A model generated the notes under the pieces. That model was not told the origin of the DNA and did not search any database. It saw only the letters and a list, made by a program, of their open reading frames with translations. The position numbers and the translations under genes were made by a program. A stretch of DNA of 64,000 nucleotides from assembly GCA_945859605.1 (NCBI GenBank), contig OX243824.1, forward strand, positions 24,931,814 through 24,995,813, in the 5' to 3' direction. Numbering within the stretch: position 1 is the stretch's first letter; each line of letters starts with the position of its first letter. This DNA comes from Lumbricus rubellus (taxonomy: Eukaryota > Annelida > Clitellata > Crassiclitellata > Lumbricidae). This document shows, piece by piece, positions 23,230 to 35,768 of this stretch.

Positions 23230-24726
23230 TGAACAACCCATGATAATGGCTAGGCCTGGAAGGGTGTGGACGACCAGAGGAATCTTTGTACTGGAAGCAC
23301 CCTTGATTGGGTTGCATTGCGAGAGGCACGTTAAAAAGTCTCAAAATATAACAGTATCGAATAGAATAGAATCAAGGACTATCTCAAGCTGTTTTTTTTA
23401 CACTGACCGACTTGTGATCTTATCATCATGTTTTGCTAGCTTTGGAGACTGTGCCAATTCTAGCTAGGCAAGCAAGATTGTATTTCAGAACAAGAAGAAC
23501 GGGAACAATTGCTTTTATGAGAACATAACACTAAATCGTATCATAAATTTGTGTCTGGTCAAAAAGGGGTCTTGCAGTATGGGCTGTTCACTGTAGCGCT
23601 CCCTGTGCAGAAACCCCTCGGCAAGAGAACATGTCTTCTGGGAATGACTAACTGAGGAGGAAACCCTAGACATCAACTTAACCTATAGAGGAGGGAGGGC
23701 ATTCCAACAATAGGGCCCACAGCAACAAATTCCCCGTTCAGTTAAAGCAAACCTGGTCCATGAAGCAAAAAATTCAATTGGAACGCAGAGCTGCCTCAGT
23801 TGAAAATAGCAGTGTGAGTCAAAATCAATAAGCTTATGTGCTCAATTAGGTGAGTGAGGAGTCGAGAGTAGAAATCTTGAAGGGCTCTGTAACAAGTGTA
23901 CATACAAACAATACGAAAAACTTTCAAAGTACATGATAGGCCTACAGTATGAAAAAATAACATTAATTATTTATTAGGGTTTTTACATGTCTTTGCAGTT
24001 TCAAATCCACAGGGTATTTGATCGTACATGGCTTGATAGACCAGTAAGACCACCCATGAACAGAATTTCAGCCATAAATTCAGCTTACTTAGATATAGAA
24101 ATATTCGTGTTAACTGTAACTATAGTAAAAGTACTTAGTTATGTTTCACATAGGCCTACCCACAGTCCTATTAAAAATGATCACATCGGTTTCACAGTTC
24201 TATAACACTAATATATTAGAGTAACAAATCTTTGAAATACCACTCATGATTCCAACCTGCATTACCAAAACGGACCATTGTTGACACTGTAAACTCTTTA
24301 AAACAAAAACCATAATTGGGATTTTTGGCACACTTTGTCAATTGTTCTGGTCTCAGAAAATGCCCCCAAATTATATTTACTACTTTTTTGTGAATGTTTT
24401 TAACCCTTTGGTTTTTGTGAAATCTGAGAGCAAATTTATATCCAGCATTATGTGGATCAGTAATCAAGTTATTGTCAGCCACATAGACAGCCGACTTTCA
24501 AAATAAAATATGAATGCATTGTTCAAGTCATGTATGAAGATATTGTTGTGCAACTTCCTTTATTGCAAAACAGACATGTTCAACATTGTTCATATTGCAA
24601 CAAGTATTCCGAAGAGTAATTATCGCTTATTATTGTTTTGTTTTTTATTACTTCTGTTATTATTCGAACCTAGCTGCAACTCTCCGGCTGCAAGGCAGCG
24701 AACATGTCCACCACATCACTGCACGA
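23230..24726. other. Mostly unrecognised; antisense non-LTR remnant near 23,690-23,775
   Basis: Minus-strand reading at about 23,690-23,770 gives ASWTRFALTERGICCCGPYC followed by WNALPPL. This fits the GPxxWNxLP block in the C-terminal tail of CR1-like elements. The rest shows no coding features. Confidence 0.35.
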
Positions 24727-24762
24727 TTATTATTATTATACAACTTATTATTAGTATTATTA

Positions 24763-24808
<46 letters not shown>

Positions 24809-24810
24809 TA
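24727..24810 (+). repeat. (ATT)n microsatellite
   Basis: An imperfect then uninterrupted ATT/TTA run of about 84 bp. Frames that translate it as poly-Leu or poly-Tyr are artefacts. Confidence 0.95.
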
Positions 24811-25690
24811 GAAAAGAAAGAGGGTACCAGCGTAGCTGCACATCATTGAGAAGTCACTTAGCAAGATGACAATCAAGTGGGTAAATAAATAATCTGTCAG
24901 ATTAATAATTTTGCTATTTTAAAAAATAAAATTGAAATATCTTTAAAAACTTAAATTGCCCAAGGTGTCAATGACAGACAAAATGTGTTTTCAGACATTT
25001 CACGAGCGAGGTCTTGATGCTAAACCTACAATCTCTGCTTGTTCTGATAAACAGTGAGAGTGCAGAAATTAATAGTTAAACTGAGAGTTAAGAAATATGC
25101 TGTTGATGGAAGGAGATCAGCTCAATGTAAATTGTTCAGGTTTCATCGAGAAAATCTAATGGCCCTCAAATCTCCTGACTTGAACCCAATGTTTTATCAA
25201 GTGAGGAGAGCTATGCTGGAGAACTACTGCAATCAAAACCAAGAGTGATAAGAGAATAATATTATTGATAGTTGCATTGGAGTTTATATTTGAAGATTTA
25301 CCTCTGGAACACATTAACAAGACTATCAAGAACTTTAAAAAGAAGCTCATAAACGTTTGGGCACTGGTTGTGGACACATTTAACACATTGTCAAGCTGTG
25401 AAGCACTATCCAGTTCATTTGATATCAATTATTTAAGATGTGACTTAATAAAATCTTTTTGTGTTACTTTTTGTTGCGTTATGTTTTTGGATAGTCAAAA
25501 AACATTGGGTAGACTGACTAAAAGTGAAATAACTTTTTTTCTGTTTGAAATATTATTTTAAAATTTGGTCTATGTACGTAAATATGAATTGCCTTTAAAC
25601 CTGCCAAATTTTATTTAAAAATTCTTACTTTCGGCCAATATATTGGCAATAAACCTTCGGGCTATCATTTTTTTGGTCCACCCTTTACCT
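24811..25690 (+). mobile_element. Decayed mariner-like element
   Basis: A stretch at about 25,155-25,245 reads LKSPDLNPMFYQVRRAMLEN. This is the PPKSPDLNPxDxxVWxxxE region near the last catalytic residue of mariner-type transposases, followed by stops. The right part (25,430-25,690) repeats the terminal sequence of the better element at 30,179-31,326 (AAATATGAATTGCCTTTAAA, TTTTTTTGGTCCACC). The 24,815-24,905 segment (TACCAGCGTAGCTGCA) matches 30,690-30,785. Frameshifts and stops make it inactive. Confidence 0.55.
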
Positions 25691-27715
25691 AAAGTGCTAT
25701 AAAAAATTAATGTGCAAGTTTTTTTTGATGGAACTTTTCTTACAATATCAGCATAGGCTACATGTCTTGTTATAAAAAAATTATTTCCATGTTGCCGCAT
25801 TCAAGTATGAACGGATTTTTTTTAGAGAGAAGATACAAATTTCAAACCACTGTCTACAACTCTACAGAAAGCTTTCCGCACAGAACATTGGTAACATCAA
25901 AATCAAAATTGCAGCCTGTTTCCTAGTGTGGTAAAAAAAAAATTCCAGCTAGAATCCAAGACACCCCTCAGTTTGTTAGACCTGTTATTATTGGTATTAT
26001 TGAGACCAAATCTCAGCCTCAGATTCCGACTAGAAGGCGGTGCTCAATGACACACTAATATCACCATGTAGTTATATTAGCTAGAAATCTTGATGTCTTT
26101 TTGTTTGGTAAAAACTCGACATTTGTCGCGTAGATGAGATTGAAATAGTTTCTCTTGTGTCATCATACACAGTCAAGACTAGACAGCTGTTGTTTTATCC
26201 ATCAAGTGACAATTGTACCTTATGGAAATGAGACTTCTGGTGATTTGATCATGAAGGATTGAGAATTTAAGATTGTTGGTAGCAATCACGGCAGCACCTG
26301 CGTGCGATAGATTACTTCTGTCCTGCCACTGTCACGGAATACCGTTCACATGGAGGGCTTAATAAGATCAGGATTAAAGCATGCTGAAGCTGTAAGGTCT
26401 GAATTTGTACCAGATTACCCACTGGCAGTACACTGGAAATGTTGTCCGCCTGTCCGTGCTAGTTTCAGGTGATGGCGTGGATAAACTCTTTGTTGTGCCA
26501 AAATTAGCTACGGTGGCAAGATACAATTTAAATCCAAGGCAATTTTCAGCCTCAGACTCTGGAGAGTTATGGAAATTCACCGAGTTGTTCAGGCCTTGAC
26601 TCCTTGAGTTTTGATATAACATTATGCCAACACCGTAATTTTAAATGGAGTGTACGTTACGTTTTGCAGGAAGACAAGGTAGGTCAAAATCTCCTGCGGT
26701 TGACCTGCCGTCATCGTGTGATGGAATTGATTTTAGCCAAAGCCTTCTTCACCTTGCGCTGTTGTTGGTCTTATTCACAATATTCCAATTTTTAAAAGAG
26801 ATTTAAAGTTGCATGGGAGGCGTGATACGTGACAACATCTGAGGACTGGAAGTAACAACCGGTACTCAAGCCATCCGTTCAAGAGTATTCAGGTTTCTCA
26901 AGTACTCTGATGAAAGAAAGGGAGTTTCAGAGATGACTACCAAGAACCCATTGAGATATCAATGGTTGTCATTTTATTATTTTAAGTCAGCTTTCAATAA
27001 GAAACTGGAGAGCCCCGTTTACAATGCACATCGGATGGCCACATTGGCCAGGTTACTGTATGCCAGAAATCTATTAGCAATCAATGTGATGTAATCAATC
27101 TAATGAAGAAGGAAGAAACTCAAATTCATTAACTTGTGTAATTTGGTAGCCTTCTTCACACAAGGACATGGATAAAAGACTTCTCTTGCTGCTGTAGCTC
27201 CAGGACAATATCTTTCAAAATGGATTGATATAAAAAATACAAGTCAGTTGCCCAGGAGATCAGCATTGTTAGTTTTCCAAAAAGTGTCCCGGTTTTTGGT
27301 GGCGAGAAAATGGTCAGCCTATAGGCTAGGCCCACACATTCTGTAGGCTTCTGTGTTAATTTGATTAACGCAGTTTTCCGCAAAACTGGTTGTCTTTAGG
27401 TATTTTTAATAAATAATGGCAACAACGGACCGGATCATAATCAAATTTGTGCCAGTAGGGAAGAGTGCTACAAGATGCCGAGTGCGAGTAAGATGCCAAC
27501 TCCTATAAAACGAATGAAAAGGTTCGTGTTTTAGTTGTCTCTTTGTATGCACCGACATCTTGTGAACCTTGCTTAACAGTAATGTTTCAGTATTCAGGAT
27601 GTTGATGCCATAAATGCCATAATCAATTTTCTAAAATTTTCACCACTTTTGCGTAAGTGCACATTTACGAATCTTCTTAATTTTCTCTTAAGCCTAATGC
27701 AGTCAGGCGCGGATT
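25691..27715. other. No gene recognised
   Basis: About 2 kb without a recognisable coding region, terminal repeat or tandem array. Small frames of 60-82 codons have no supporting motif. Confidence 0.35.
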
Positions 27716-27935
27716 AAGAGGGAGCGGAGCCGGCGTACGCCCCCCCCCTAAACCTGCAGCAAAGGTTCTCAAACCAAACTGACCTAAAACTAATATAATT
27801 GCAATTTGGGAATAAGATGTTTGAAGAAGCTGGACCGGCAGAATGGAGCTCTCTTACCGTATTATGTATCCAAATATTACCACAATATAGGGCCTGATTC
27901 ACATTTTGCTGCTCACTTCTGTCACGGCCTGCAGT

Positions 27936-28120
27936 GTTGAACGAGCAAATTCTAGTCTGCGAGTTGTGAAGTCGTGTTTCCAAAGTACAATGAACGAGGA
28001 CAGATTTAATGCACTCATTTTATTATTTGTCCACAAGGACATCAAGTTAGACAATAGACATTGACGACATAATCAAGGCCTACGCCAGAAAGCATCCAAG
28101 GAGAATGACACTGCTTAGGC
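27936..28120 (+). pseudogene. hAT transposase C-terminal remnant
   Basis: Reading from 27,936 gives VERANSSLRVVKSCFQSTMN then EDRFNALILLFVHKDIKLD. After a frameshift near 28,050 it gives IDIDDIIKAYARKHPRRM. This is the hATC dimerisation segment of the ZMYM/THAP-like hAT group (ERSFSxLRxxKxxxRSTM ... LxxLxIHRD ... FAxxxPRRM). It is unrelated in detail to the copy at 19,438. Nothing recognisable of the catalytic core remains upstream, and the ends are not defined. Confidence 0.55.
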
Positions 28121-28337
28121 TAATCCACTGGCATGTGACACTTAATTATTTCCTTTTTGGATCCAGGGTTGCATGATCAAAACCTATAACTGATTTATAA
28201 TCGTTTCACTGTTAACCTTCAGTGGAGACCAGTGGTTTATATGAGAAACTATATATTTTTTTTAAGTTTCATAACATTTTTCTATAAAAAGGATCATTAT
28301 AGTGTGGCGTGATCTAATTTCATATAATTATATACAG

Positions 28338-28490
28338 GACTTAAAGTGTACCAGGACGGTCATGGACGGCGTCACTTATTTTCGAGGCAGGACGCCGTCC
28401 TATGACTTACCTGGCCAGCACTACCAGGACGGTCGTCCATGACTGCATGGACGGCGTCCATGCAGTTATGGACGACCGGCCACGACTGCC
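28338..28490. repeat. GGACGGTCATGGACGGCGTC-type repeat, second locus
   Basis: CTTAAAGTGTACCAGGACGG and GGACGCCGTCC match 1,697-1,760. Between 28,415 and 28,480 nested inverted motifs (GGACGGTCGTCCATG and CATGGACGGCGTCCATG) can form hairpins. Confidence 0.55.
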
Positions 28491-28492
28491 AA

Positions 28493-28860
28493 AAAATGGC
28501 TCCATTTGAGGCCGACACAGCCAAAAATGCGCTAGTCGCTGGGGCTCCGCCCCCAGACCCCGCTGGGGGAGCTTACTGAAAAGATTTTAATTTTTATTGT
28601 TAATATCCTGGTAGCTTGCGACACTGAAAAACGACTTATTCTTAAAAATTTCGCGACTTTGTCGTTCACAAATAGCTGGCAAACAAGAGCCTGAAAATGG
28701 CTCCATTTAAGGTCGAAACAGCCAAAAATGCGCTGGTCGCTGGGGCTCCGCCCCCGACCCCGCTGGGAGAGCTTACGACGCTCCCCCAGACCCCCTAGTC
28801 GGGTTGGGCTTCGCGCCTTCGGCACTCGCAACTTCCCGCCTTCGGCGCCGCCACTGACGA
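28493..28860. repeat. Tandem duplication with GCTGGGGCTCCGCCCCC core
   Basis: AATGGCTCCATTT(G/A)AGG, then CAGCCAAAAATGCGCT, then GTCGCTGGGGCTCCGCCCC is present at 28,496-28,565 and again at 28,697-28,765, about 201 bp apart. A related piece lies at 18,238-18,270. It is probably a dispersed repeat family and non-coding. Confidence 0.6.
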
Positions 28861-28892
28861 CCAATTAGGCCTAGGTATAAAATACAGCGTCC

Positions 28893-28895
<3 letters not shown>

Positions 28896-28931
<36 letters not shown>
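28896..28931. repeat. (AT)n microsatellite
   Basis: An uninterrupted AT dinucleotide run of about 36 bp. Confidence 0.95.
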
Positions 28932-28934
<3 letters not shown>

Positions 28935-30178
28935 CTACCGGATTGGATTGGTAGTATTTACACCCCCCTCCTAACCAGAAATCCTGGATCCGCCCCTGGC
29001 AGTACCAATTCGCGCACTTCAACGTTTAGGCCATATTGGATTCATTTATAACATACATGCAGTTGTTATAATGGTTTTACCTATCTTGTAAACATTGACC
29101 TCATTAAATAAAGTGGAGTCAGTAGAGAAGAACTCGAAAATTACAAAAAAGCCCATGGGCGTCCTGAATGCATGAGACGCATGGAGATTACCAGAAGCCT
29201 ATGGGCGTCTTGAATATATAATAGGCATAGAGTTCACAAGATGCCCATGAGCGTCTTGTATACCATTAGCAAATGGCCATGGGCGGAGACTTGGACGGAG
29301 ACTTGCAGGAGACGAACGAGTGGCCGAAGGAAGGACGTGAGATTTTGGTCAGACGAACAGTTGGGTCGCCAACGAAATTTTCCATCTTCTTGCCTGCAAA
29401 AATTTCCTTTTTAGTCGTTTGGTCGAAATTTCTTTTAAAACATAGCAGTTTCCGACCAAAATATCTGATATATGACCCTGTTTTAGTCGCAACGTCATTT
29501 CTTCGAAGATCTCTTCTTATAACGTTATAAACTGACAGCAGTGTGTTCGTGAAGTATATTTGTCCTAACACTTAACGATTGGGGGTGGGACAAATGCATG
29601 GGCCGTCCCCCACCACATCCGTTGAGGGGGACCGTCCCCCTGTTCCCCCTAAGTCTCCGCCCATGCAACTGGTCAATTAAGAATCGGTGCTTATCATATG
29701 ACACCACCTTATACTCAGCAATATTCTGAGCCTACAAATTTGTCGGTGTTTTTTTATTGCTACGGTGGGGGGGGGGAGGAAAGAAGTGGAAGTATAAGAG
29801 ATGGTGTCATGAAGAATGTAGGCCTACAGACAGATGAACAGCCAAGAGCTTCGTGTGTGACGTTTTCGTTAGCCTGTGTTTGAAATGAAAATGACAATAA
29901 TGACTTACAACTGTACATGAGGTTGGGGTTTTGCTTCTCAAGTTTTGCTTTGCTTTGTTGCTCTATAATATTTTAGTCTTAGTTCAATTTGTTAAAATTT
30001 ATTGATTTAGCCTGAAAATACGTGATTGCAATACCACTTGTTTTAGTCAATTTCCATTGCTCCAAGATGCCAATCCTTTGGGCGCCTTATAGTAGCCTAT
30101 AGGGTTCCTAAGACGTCCAGTTTGGAGGTGTCTGCTTTTTAAAAATTTACACAAATGGTCTTATTGAATTAAGTTCTA
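28932..30178. other. No gene recognised
   Basis: Contains a loose repeat of CCCATG(A/G)GCGTC(C/T)TG at about 29,152, 29,192 and 29,245, and a G-run at 29,766-29,775. No supported coding sequence. Confidence 0.35.
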
Positions 30179-31326
30179 CAGGGTGGGCCAAAAAAAAGAC
30201 CCCCCCTAAGATTTTTGCCAATATCTTGACCAAAAGTAAGAATTTTGAAATGAAATTTTACAGTCTTAAAGACAATTCATATTTACACCAGTTGGCCAAA
30301 TTTCAATAAAATTTTTCAACAGAGCAAAAGTTATACCACTTTTAGTGAAGCCACCCACCGTTTTTTGACGATTCAAAAACGCGACGCAACAAAGAGTCTT
30401 AAAAAATCAATTCAATTATTCCGGCCAATATCTTGGCCAAAAGTAGGAATATCGAACTGAAATTTTACAGCGGTACAGACAATTCATATCTACACACGAT
30501 GGCCGGATTTCATCAAAATATTTCAAACACAACAAAAGTTATGGCACTTTTAGTGAGGCCACCCCCATTTTTTGACGATTCAAAGACGTAACGCATCAAA
30601 AACTCGATTTTATTAAGTCTCATCTCAAATAATTGTTATCAAATAGCCTTGATATTGCCAGATGATCATTATTATTACTATTTAATTAAAAAAGAAATAG
30701 AGTACCAGCGTAGCTGCACGTCACTGAGAAGTCACTTAGCAAGAGGACGCTCAAATTGGTAAATAAGGAATCTGTCAGATTAATCAAGGGTCCATCAAGA
30801 ACCTCAAAAGAAGTTTTGACACTGGTATTGGGCACATTGAACACAAGTCGTGAAGCTTTACCAAGTTCATTTGACAACAGTTATTTGAGAGGAGACTTAA
30901 TAAAATCGTATTTCTGCGACTTTTTGGTGCGTTTCGTTTTTGAATCATCAAAAACGGTGGGTGGTCCCACTAAAAGTGGTATAACTTGTGTTGTGTTTGA
31001 AATATTATTATAAAATTTGGCCTTCTGGTGTAAATTTGAATTGCCTTTAAGCCTGTAAATTTTTATTTCGCAATTCTTACTTTTGGTGAAGATATTGGCA
31101 AAAAACCTTAATTTTTTGCGTTTCGTTTTTGAATCGTCAAAAAACGGGGAGTGGCCTCACTAAAATTGCTATAACTTTTGTTCTGTTTGATATTTTTAAA
31201 TGAAATCTGGCCATCATGTGTAAATATGAATTGCCTTTAAGACTGCAAAATTTCATTTCAAAATTCTAACTTCTGGCCAAAATAATGGCAAAAAACCTAG
31301 GGGGGTCTTTTTTTTGGCCCACCCTG
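30179..31326. mobile_element. Mariner/Tc1-type non-autonomous element with doubled ends
   Basis: The element starts CAGGGTGGGCCAAAAAAAAG after a TA (30,177-30,178) and ends in the complementary TTTTTTTTGGCCCACCCTG before TA (31,327-31,328). This is the TA duplication of the Tc1/mariner superfamily. Each end carries the same ~170-200-bp module twice in tandem: about 30,200-30,390 and 30,420-30,600 on the left, and about 30,930-31,120 and 31,130-31,310 on the right in inverted orientation. The middle shares TACCAGCGTAGCTGCACGTC with the decayed copy at 24,811. Only scraps of transposase sequence are left. Confidence 0.75.
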
Positions 31327-31328
31327 TA

Positions 31329-31696
31329 TAGTAACTGTTGCTGTCATTTGGTTAATGATCACTCTTTGCATTTCGGTCAAACATGACATTGTTCTTCTCT
31401 TGGAATCCACACAGAAGAAAGGTGCAATTTTCGTCAGCATGGGCATCTTGGAGCACTCTCCACTATCTTTCATTTGACTTAGCCTATGTAGGCCTAAGCA
31501 CTTACAAAATATTACAAAGAAATATGAGACCGTTACTGATAACGCATTTTCAAAAGGGTGAATGAACTTTCGTGTAGCCTTATATTAATTTGTTGCTACG
31601 CTGCATAAACTAGTGTCTGGTATTGAGATTTTACTTCTGAGGTGCTGCTCCTAGGTTATTCAAATATACCGCAATGTGCGACTGTCAAGCAATGGA
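31329..31696. other. Short spacer, no feature
   Basis: Nothing recognised between the mariner-type element and the large inverted repeat. Confidence 0.4.
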
Positions 31697-31702
31697 AACA
31701 AC

Positions 31703-34700
31703 AGTAGTTAGGAATACACGGATTCTGGTGCAGCAAGCCGGTTCCCTGCTCTATCATAGCTTCTACGCTGGCTCCCCGTCCGCTGTAGGTGCCTCTGGAC
31801 GCCCCTCTGGCCGCTGTAGGTGCCGCTGGACGTCCCTCAGGCCGCCGGGAGTGACCCAGGGCCGCCGGAACTCCGCAATAACCCCTAGACTGCCTCCCCA
31901 CTTCAGCAGAGGACACCTACATTGGTTGATGCGCTGGCTCCCTGCACTGGCTCCCTGCCGACGAAAGGACCTCAACTCCAACTTGCTTAGCATCTATGCT
32001 CTGTAACCCTAGATTGTGGATAGGAAGTGTGACAATGTGCATAGGAAGTGTGACATTGCAGCTCAAACCTACTCTGCGTAACATCAACACTCTGGAACCA
32101 TAATCTGCATAGCATCTGTGCTCTGTAGCCCTAACCAAAAACCATGAAATTTTGGACATAGTCGTAAATGTAGCTAAGTCTCAGGAACATCCGGAAGTGC
32201 TTACACTGGTTTCCCAGCGTACCGGAAGTAACATTGGGCCTACATTGGCCTCCAAGTGCTGTATACCACTCCCGCTAAGAAGCAGCACTAAGCGTGGAAA
32301 GTCATGCATCTATTCTACGATAGTCTTATAATTTTAGTGACACACGAAATTAAGGGGTTTAAAACAGCACAACATTTATTCAAATATTTGCCCTATTTCA
32401 ACTCCTGAAATTCCACAATTGTAACACACGAAAGATGTCAATTTAGCACATTTTACTTGATGTGAATAATAGTAATTTATCAACATTTGAACATTTTATT
32501 CAGTAAAATGAGAATTACATGGGAAACGAATTCCATAAACATTCAAAAGATGGCGCAAAAGCATCAGCTATGACACTGCCACTTCAGACTTCTCCAGGTG
32601 GCGCCAACGATCCGATATTATCATACAAACACAGCTCGACCTCCTATTCGCCCATTTATCACCACAGAGCTTCTTAATATCTTATTTCTATCGCCTAACT
32701 CCACCAGATATGCACATAATGATCAAATCTTCAAGTCTTTGTTCCCACAGGCCACCAGTTATTACACAAGTCCTACAATGCTTCGGTTTGGCATCCCAAT
32801 TATTTCCAGCTTACCACCTCTGCACTCATACACTTAGGTCTATTTCTCAAATCTTCAATTCCACAAATCGTCATTTATTACACAACTCATACAATTCTTC
32901 GGGTATGAACTACTTATCAGCACTTCACCAACCCTGCACTCATGCACTTATTTCTCAAATCTTCAACTCTTCGGCTCCACAAGTCATCATTCTATTACAC
33001 AATTCCTACAATTCTTCAGGTGTGCACTACTTACCTTCCTCCCACAACTTCACCAATCCTGCACTGATGCACTTATTTCTCAAAACTTCAACTCTTCGAC
33101 TCCACAAGTCATCATTCTATTACACAATTCCTACAATTCTTCAGGTGTGCACTTCTCATCCCACGACACCACTCATGCACTTTTCCCCGAAAACTTCAAC
33201 TAGGCCTATTCGACTCCATAAGTCATCATTTTATTACACAATTCCTACAATTCTGCAAGCTTGCACTCCTCATCCCCACGTCACCAATCCTGCACTCATG
33301 CACTTATTTTTTAAAACTTCAACTATTCGACTCCACAAGTCATCGTTTTATTACACAATTCCTTCAATTCTTCAGGTTTGCACTCCTCATCTCCACGTCA
33401 CCAATCCTGCACACATGCACTTTTTTTTCCAAAACTTCAACTATTCGACCCCACAAGTCATCATTTTATTACACAATTCCTACAATTCTTCAGGCTTGCA
33501 CTCTTCATCCCCACGTCACCAATCCTGCACACATGCACTTATTTTTCAAAACTTCAACTATTCGACTCCACAGGTCATCATGTTATTACACAATTCCTAC
33601 AATTCTTCAGGTTTGCACTCCTTATCCCCACCTCACCAATCCTGCACGCATGCACTTATTTTTCAAAGCCTCAACTGTCCAACTCCACAAGTCATCATTT
33701 TATTACACATTTCTTGCAATTCTTCAAGTTTGCACACCATATCCCCACTTCACCAATCCTGCACACATGCACTTATTTCTCAAAACTTCAACTCTTCAAC
33801 TCCACAAGTCATCATTTTATTACACAACTCTTGCAATTCTTCAGGTTTGCACTCCATATCCCCACTTCACCAATCCTGCACACATGCACTTATTTCTCAA
33901 AACTGCAACTATTCGACTCCACAGGTCATCATTTCATTACACAATTTTTGCAATTCTTCAGGTTTGCACTCCTTATCCCCACTTCACCAATCCTGCACAC
34001 ATGCACTTATTTCTCAAAACTGCAACTATTCGACTCCACAGGTCATCATTTTATTACACAATTCTTGCAATTCTTCAGGTTTGCACTCCTTATCCCCACT
34101 TCACCAATCCTGCACACATGCACTTATTTCTGAAAACTGCAACTATTCGACTCCACAGGCCATCATTTTATTAAACATTTTTGCAATTCTTCAGGTTTGC
34201 ACTCCTTATCCCCACTTCACCAATCCTGAACTCATGCACTTATTTCTCAGGTCTTCAATTCTTCGAATGAACAAGTCATCACTTATTTCATTATTCCTGC
34301 AATTCCTCAATTATGCACTCCTTATTTCCAACTGACCACTCTTGCACTCATGCACTTATTTCTCAAATCTTCAATTCTTCGATTCCGCAAGTCATCACTT
34401 ATTTCGTCATTCCTGCAATTCCTCAATTATGCACTCTTTATTCCCAACTGACCATTCTTGCAACCATTCACACATTTCTCACACCTTCAATTACTCGATT
34501 CCACAAGTCATCACTTCTTGCATAATTCCTACAATTCTTAAGGTTTGCGATCCTTATCCCCACTTCACTAATCTTCACTCATGCACTTATTTCTGAAAAC
34601 TTCACTTCTTCAATTTCACAAATCAACATTTAGTGCACCTATTTTTAAATTCTTCAGTTGCGCGCTTCTTATTCCTCTAGTTCCACACGACTGCACTTAT

Positions 34701-35710
34701 TTCTCTTTTCTTCAGGCATTCATCTCTCACAGGGTGCATGTTTCAACTTCTAAATCATACAAGCGTACAATTCAACAGATACTTACTAACATAATTTCTG
34801 CACCCCGCAACGTTGTCCCTACAATATCCTGAACTTATTCTTTTATTTATCACTTTTCACCCCTCAAGTCTTACCTACTGCACCATTCGGCAGATCAACT
34901 GCTCAATTCTATTATTTTGCAGATACTTACTTACTTACCTACTCACGCACATCACTTACCAACTCCTACACTTAGCCTATTTCTAAGGTCTTAAAATCTT
35001 CACGCTAACCCATACTTCTTTCTTGTTTCAACCCCATAACACGCAGATTCCATTATTATGCATTTACTTACTTACTTACTCACCTACGAAATCCAGCGCA
35101 TATACATGTATCTCACGCATAATATTATTATGTGCTCATAATAGAGCTGTTAAAGATTTCAATAAATATACTTATAATTATAATAATTTATTTATTTATC
35201 ATGTTCAGCGACTCGGTTCTGCTGGTGGTGGACTATATATGCCCTATAATGGCAATGAATACCTGCAGAAGCGAGCAAACTTAGGGTTACAAGTGACCAA
35301 TTACAAGACTTTTAAGGGTTGAGAGTGTTAAGCTGGTGAAGCGCAGGGGTGGGGAGGGTGTGTCATTCTTACGTTTTGTGCAAAGAAAGGTGTTCAATAT
35401 TTGTATCATGACAACAATTTTGATAAAATACGAAAATATTGTACGAGGAAACACGAATTAGGGTTACGAGTGGCGAATTACAATGGGCATGAGGGTTAGA
35501 AGACACGCACAACTTAGCAGAAACTTGCATTCGTCCACTCTGAAACGCTAAGTCCAAAATTTTCAGTGTGCAAAATCGACCGGCAGTGCCTTCGAGCGGC
35601 TCGGCGGCAGCGGCATTATGCGCCCCTTCCCACACGGACAACAGCGGTCCCTACTGCGAGGAGCCGGCGTGGCACGCGGTCCCAATCGATCCAGCGTATG
35701 AAGTTAAAGT
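31703..35710 (+). repeat. Left arm of the giant inverted repeat
   Basis: It pairs with 35,769-42,738. It carries the unoccupied form of the hAT target: GATATTAT occurs once at 32,614-32,621 inside CGATCCGATATTATCATACA. Small frames in the end domain are mirrored in the right arm and carry different stops, so they are not supported as genes. Confidence 0.9.
32840..34600 (+). repeat. 117-bp minisatellite, left arm (~15 units)
   Basis: The unit core is CGACTCCACAAGTCATCATT, then TTACACAATTCCTACAATTC, then TTCAGGTTTGCACTCC, CACTTCACCAATCCTGCAC and ATGCACTTATTTCTCAAAAC. Spacing between successive TGCACTTATTT sites is 117-118 bp. Since 117 is 3 x 39, frames stay open across units and all three plus-strand frames give long ORFs (541, 251 and 213 codons) in the same DNA. 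That is expected of a stop-poor repeat and is not evidence of a protein. Confidence 0.9.
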
Positions 35711-35768
35711 CGAATACGCTCCGACAAAGCTCTTTCAAAAATTTCCTTCGACCACAGTACGCATGAGT
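35711..35768. other. 58-bp spacer at the palindrome centre
   Basis: The arms stop pairing at GTATGAAGTTAAAG (ends 35,710) and resume at CTTTAACTTCATAC (starts 35,769). Near the centre the right arm has about 9 bp more than the left. Immediately outside, both arms carry a CpG-rich block (about 35,575-35,690 and 35,805-35,915), unlike the AT-rich rest. Confidence 0.75.

Noticed and set aside
23032..23241. ORFs on both strands at the foldback
   Set aside because: The two are mirror translations of the same inverted repeat.
24510..24869. Leu-rich and Tyr-rich ORFs
   Set aside because: They are translations of an (ATT)n microsatellite.
32710..34335. 541-codon plus-strand ORF and its mirror at 37,151-38,776 as protein-coding genes
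   Set aside because: It is a 117-bp tandem repeat open in three frames, with no start context, domain or splice evidence. Length is explained by a unit divisible by three without stops.
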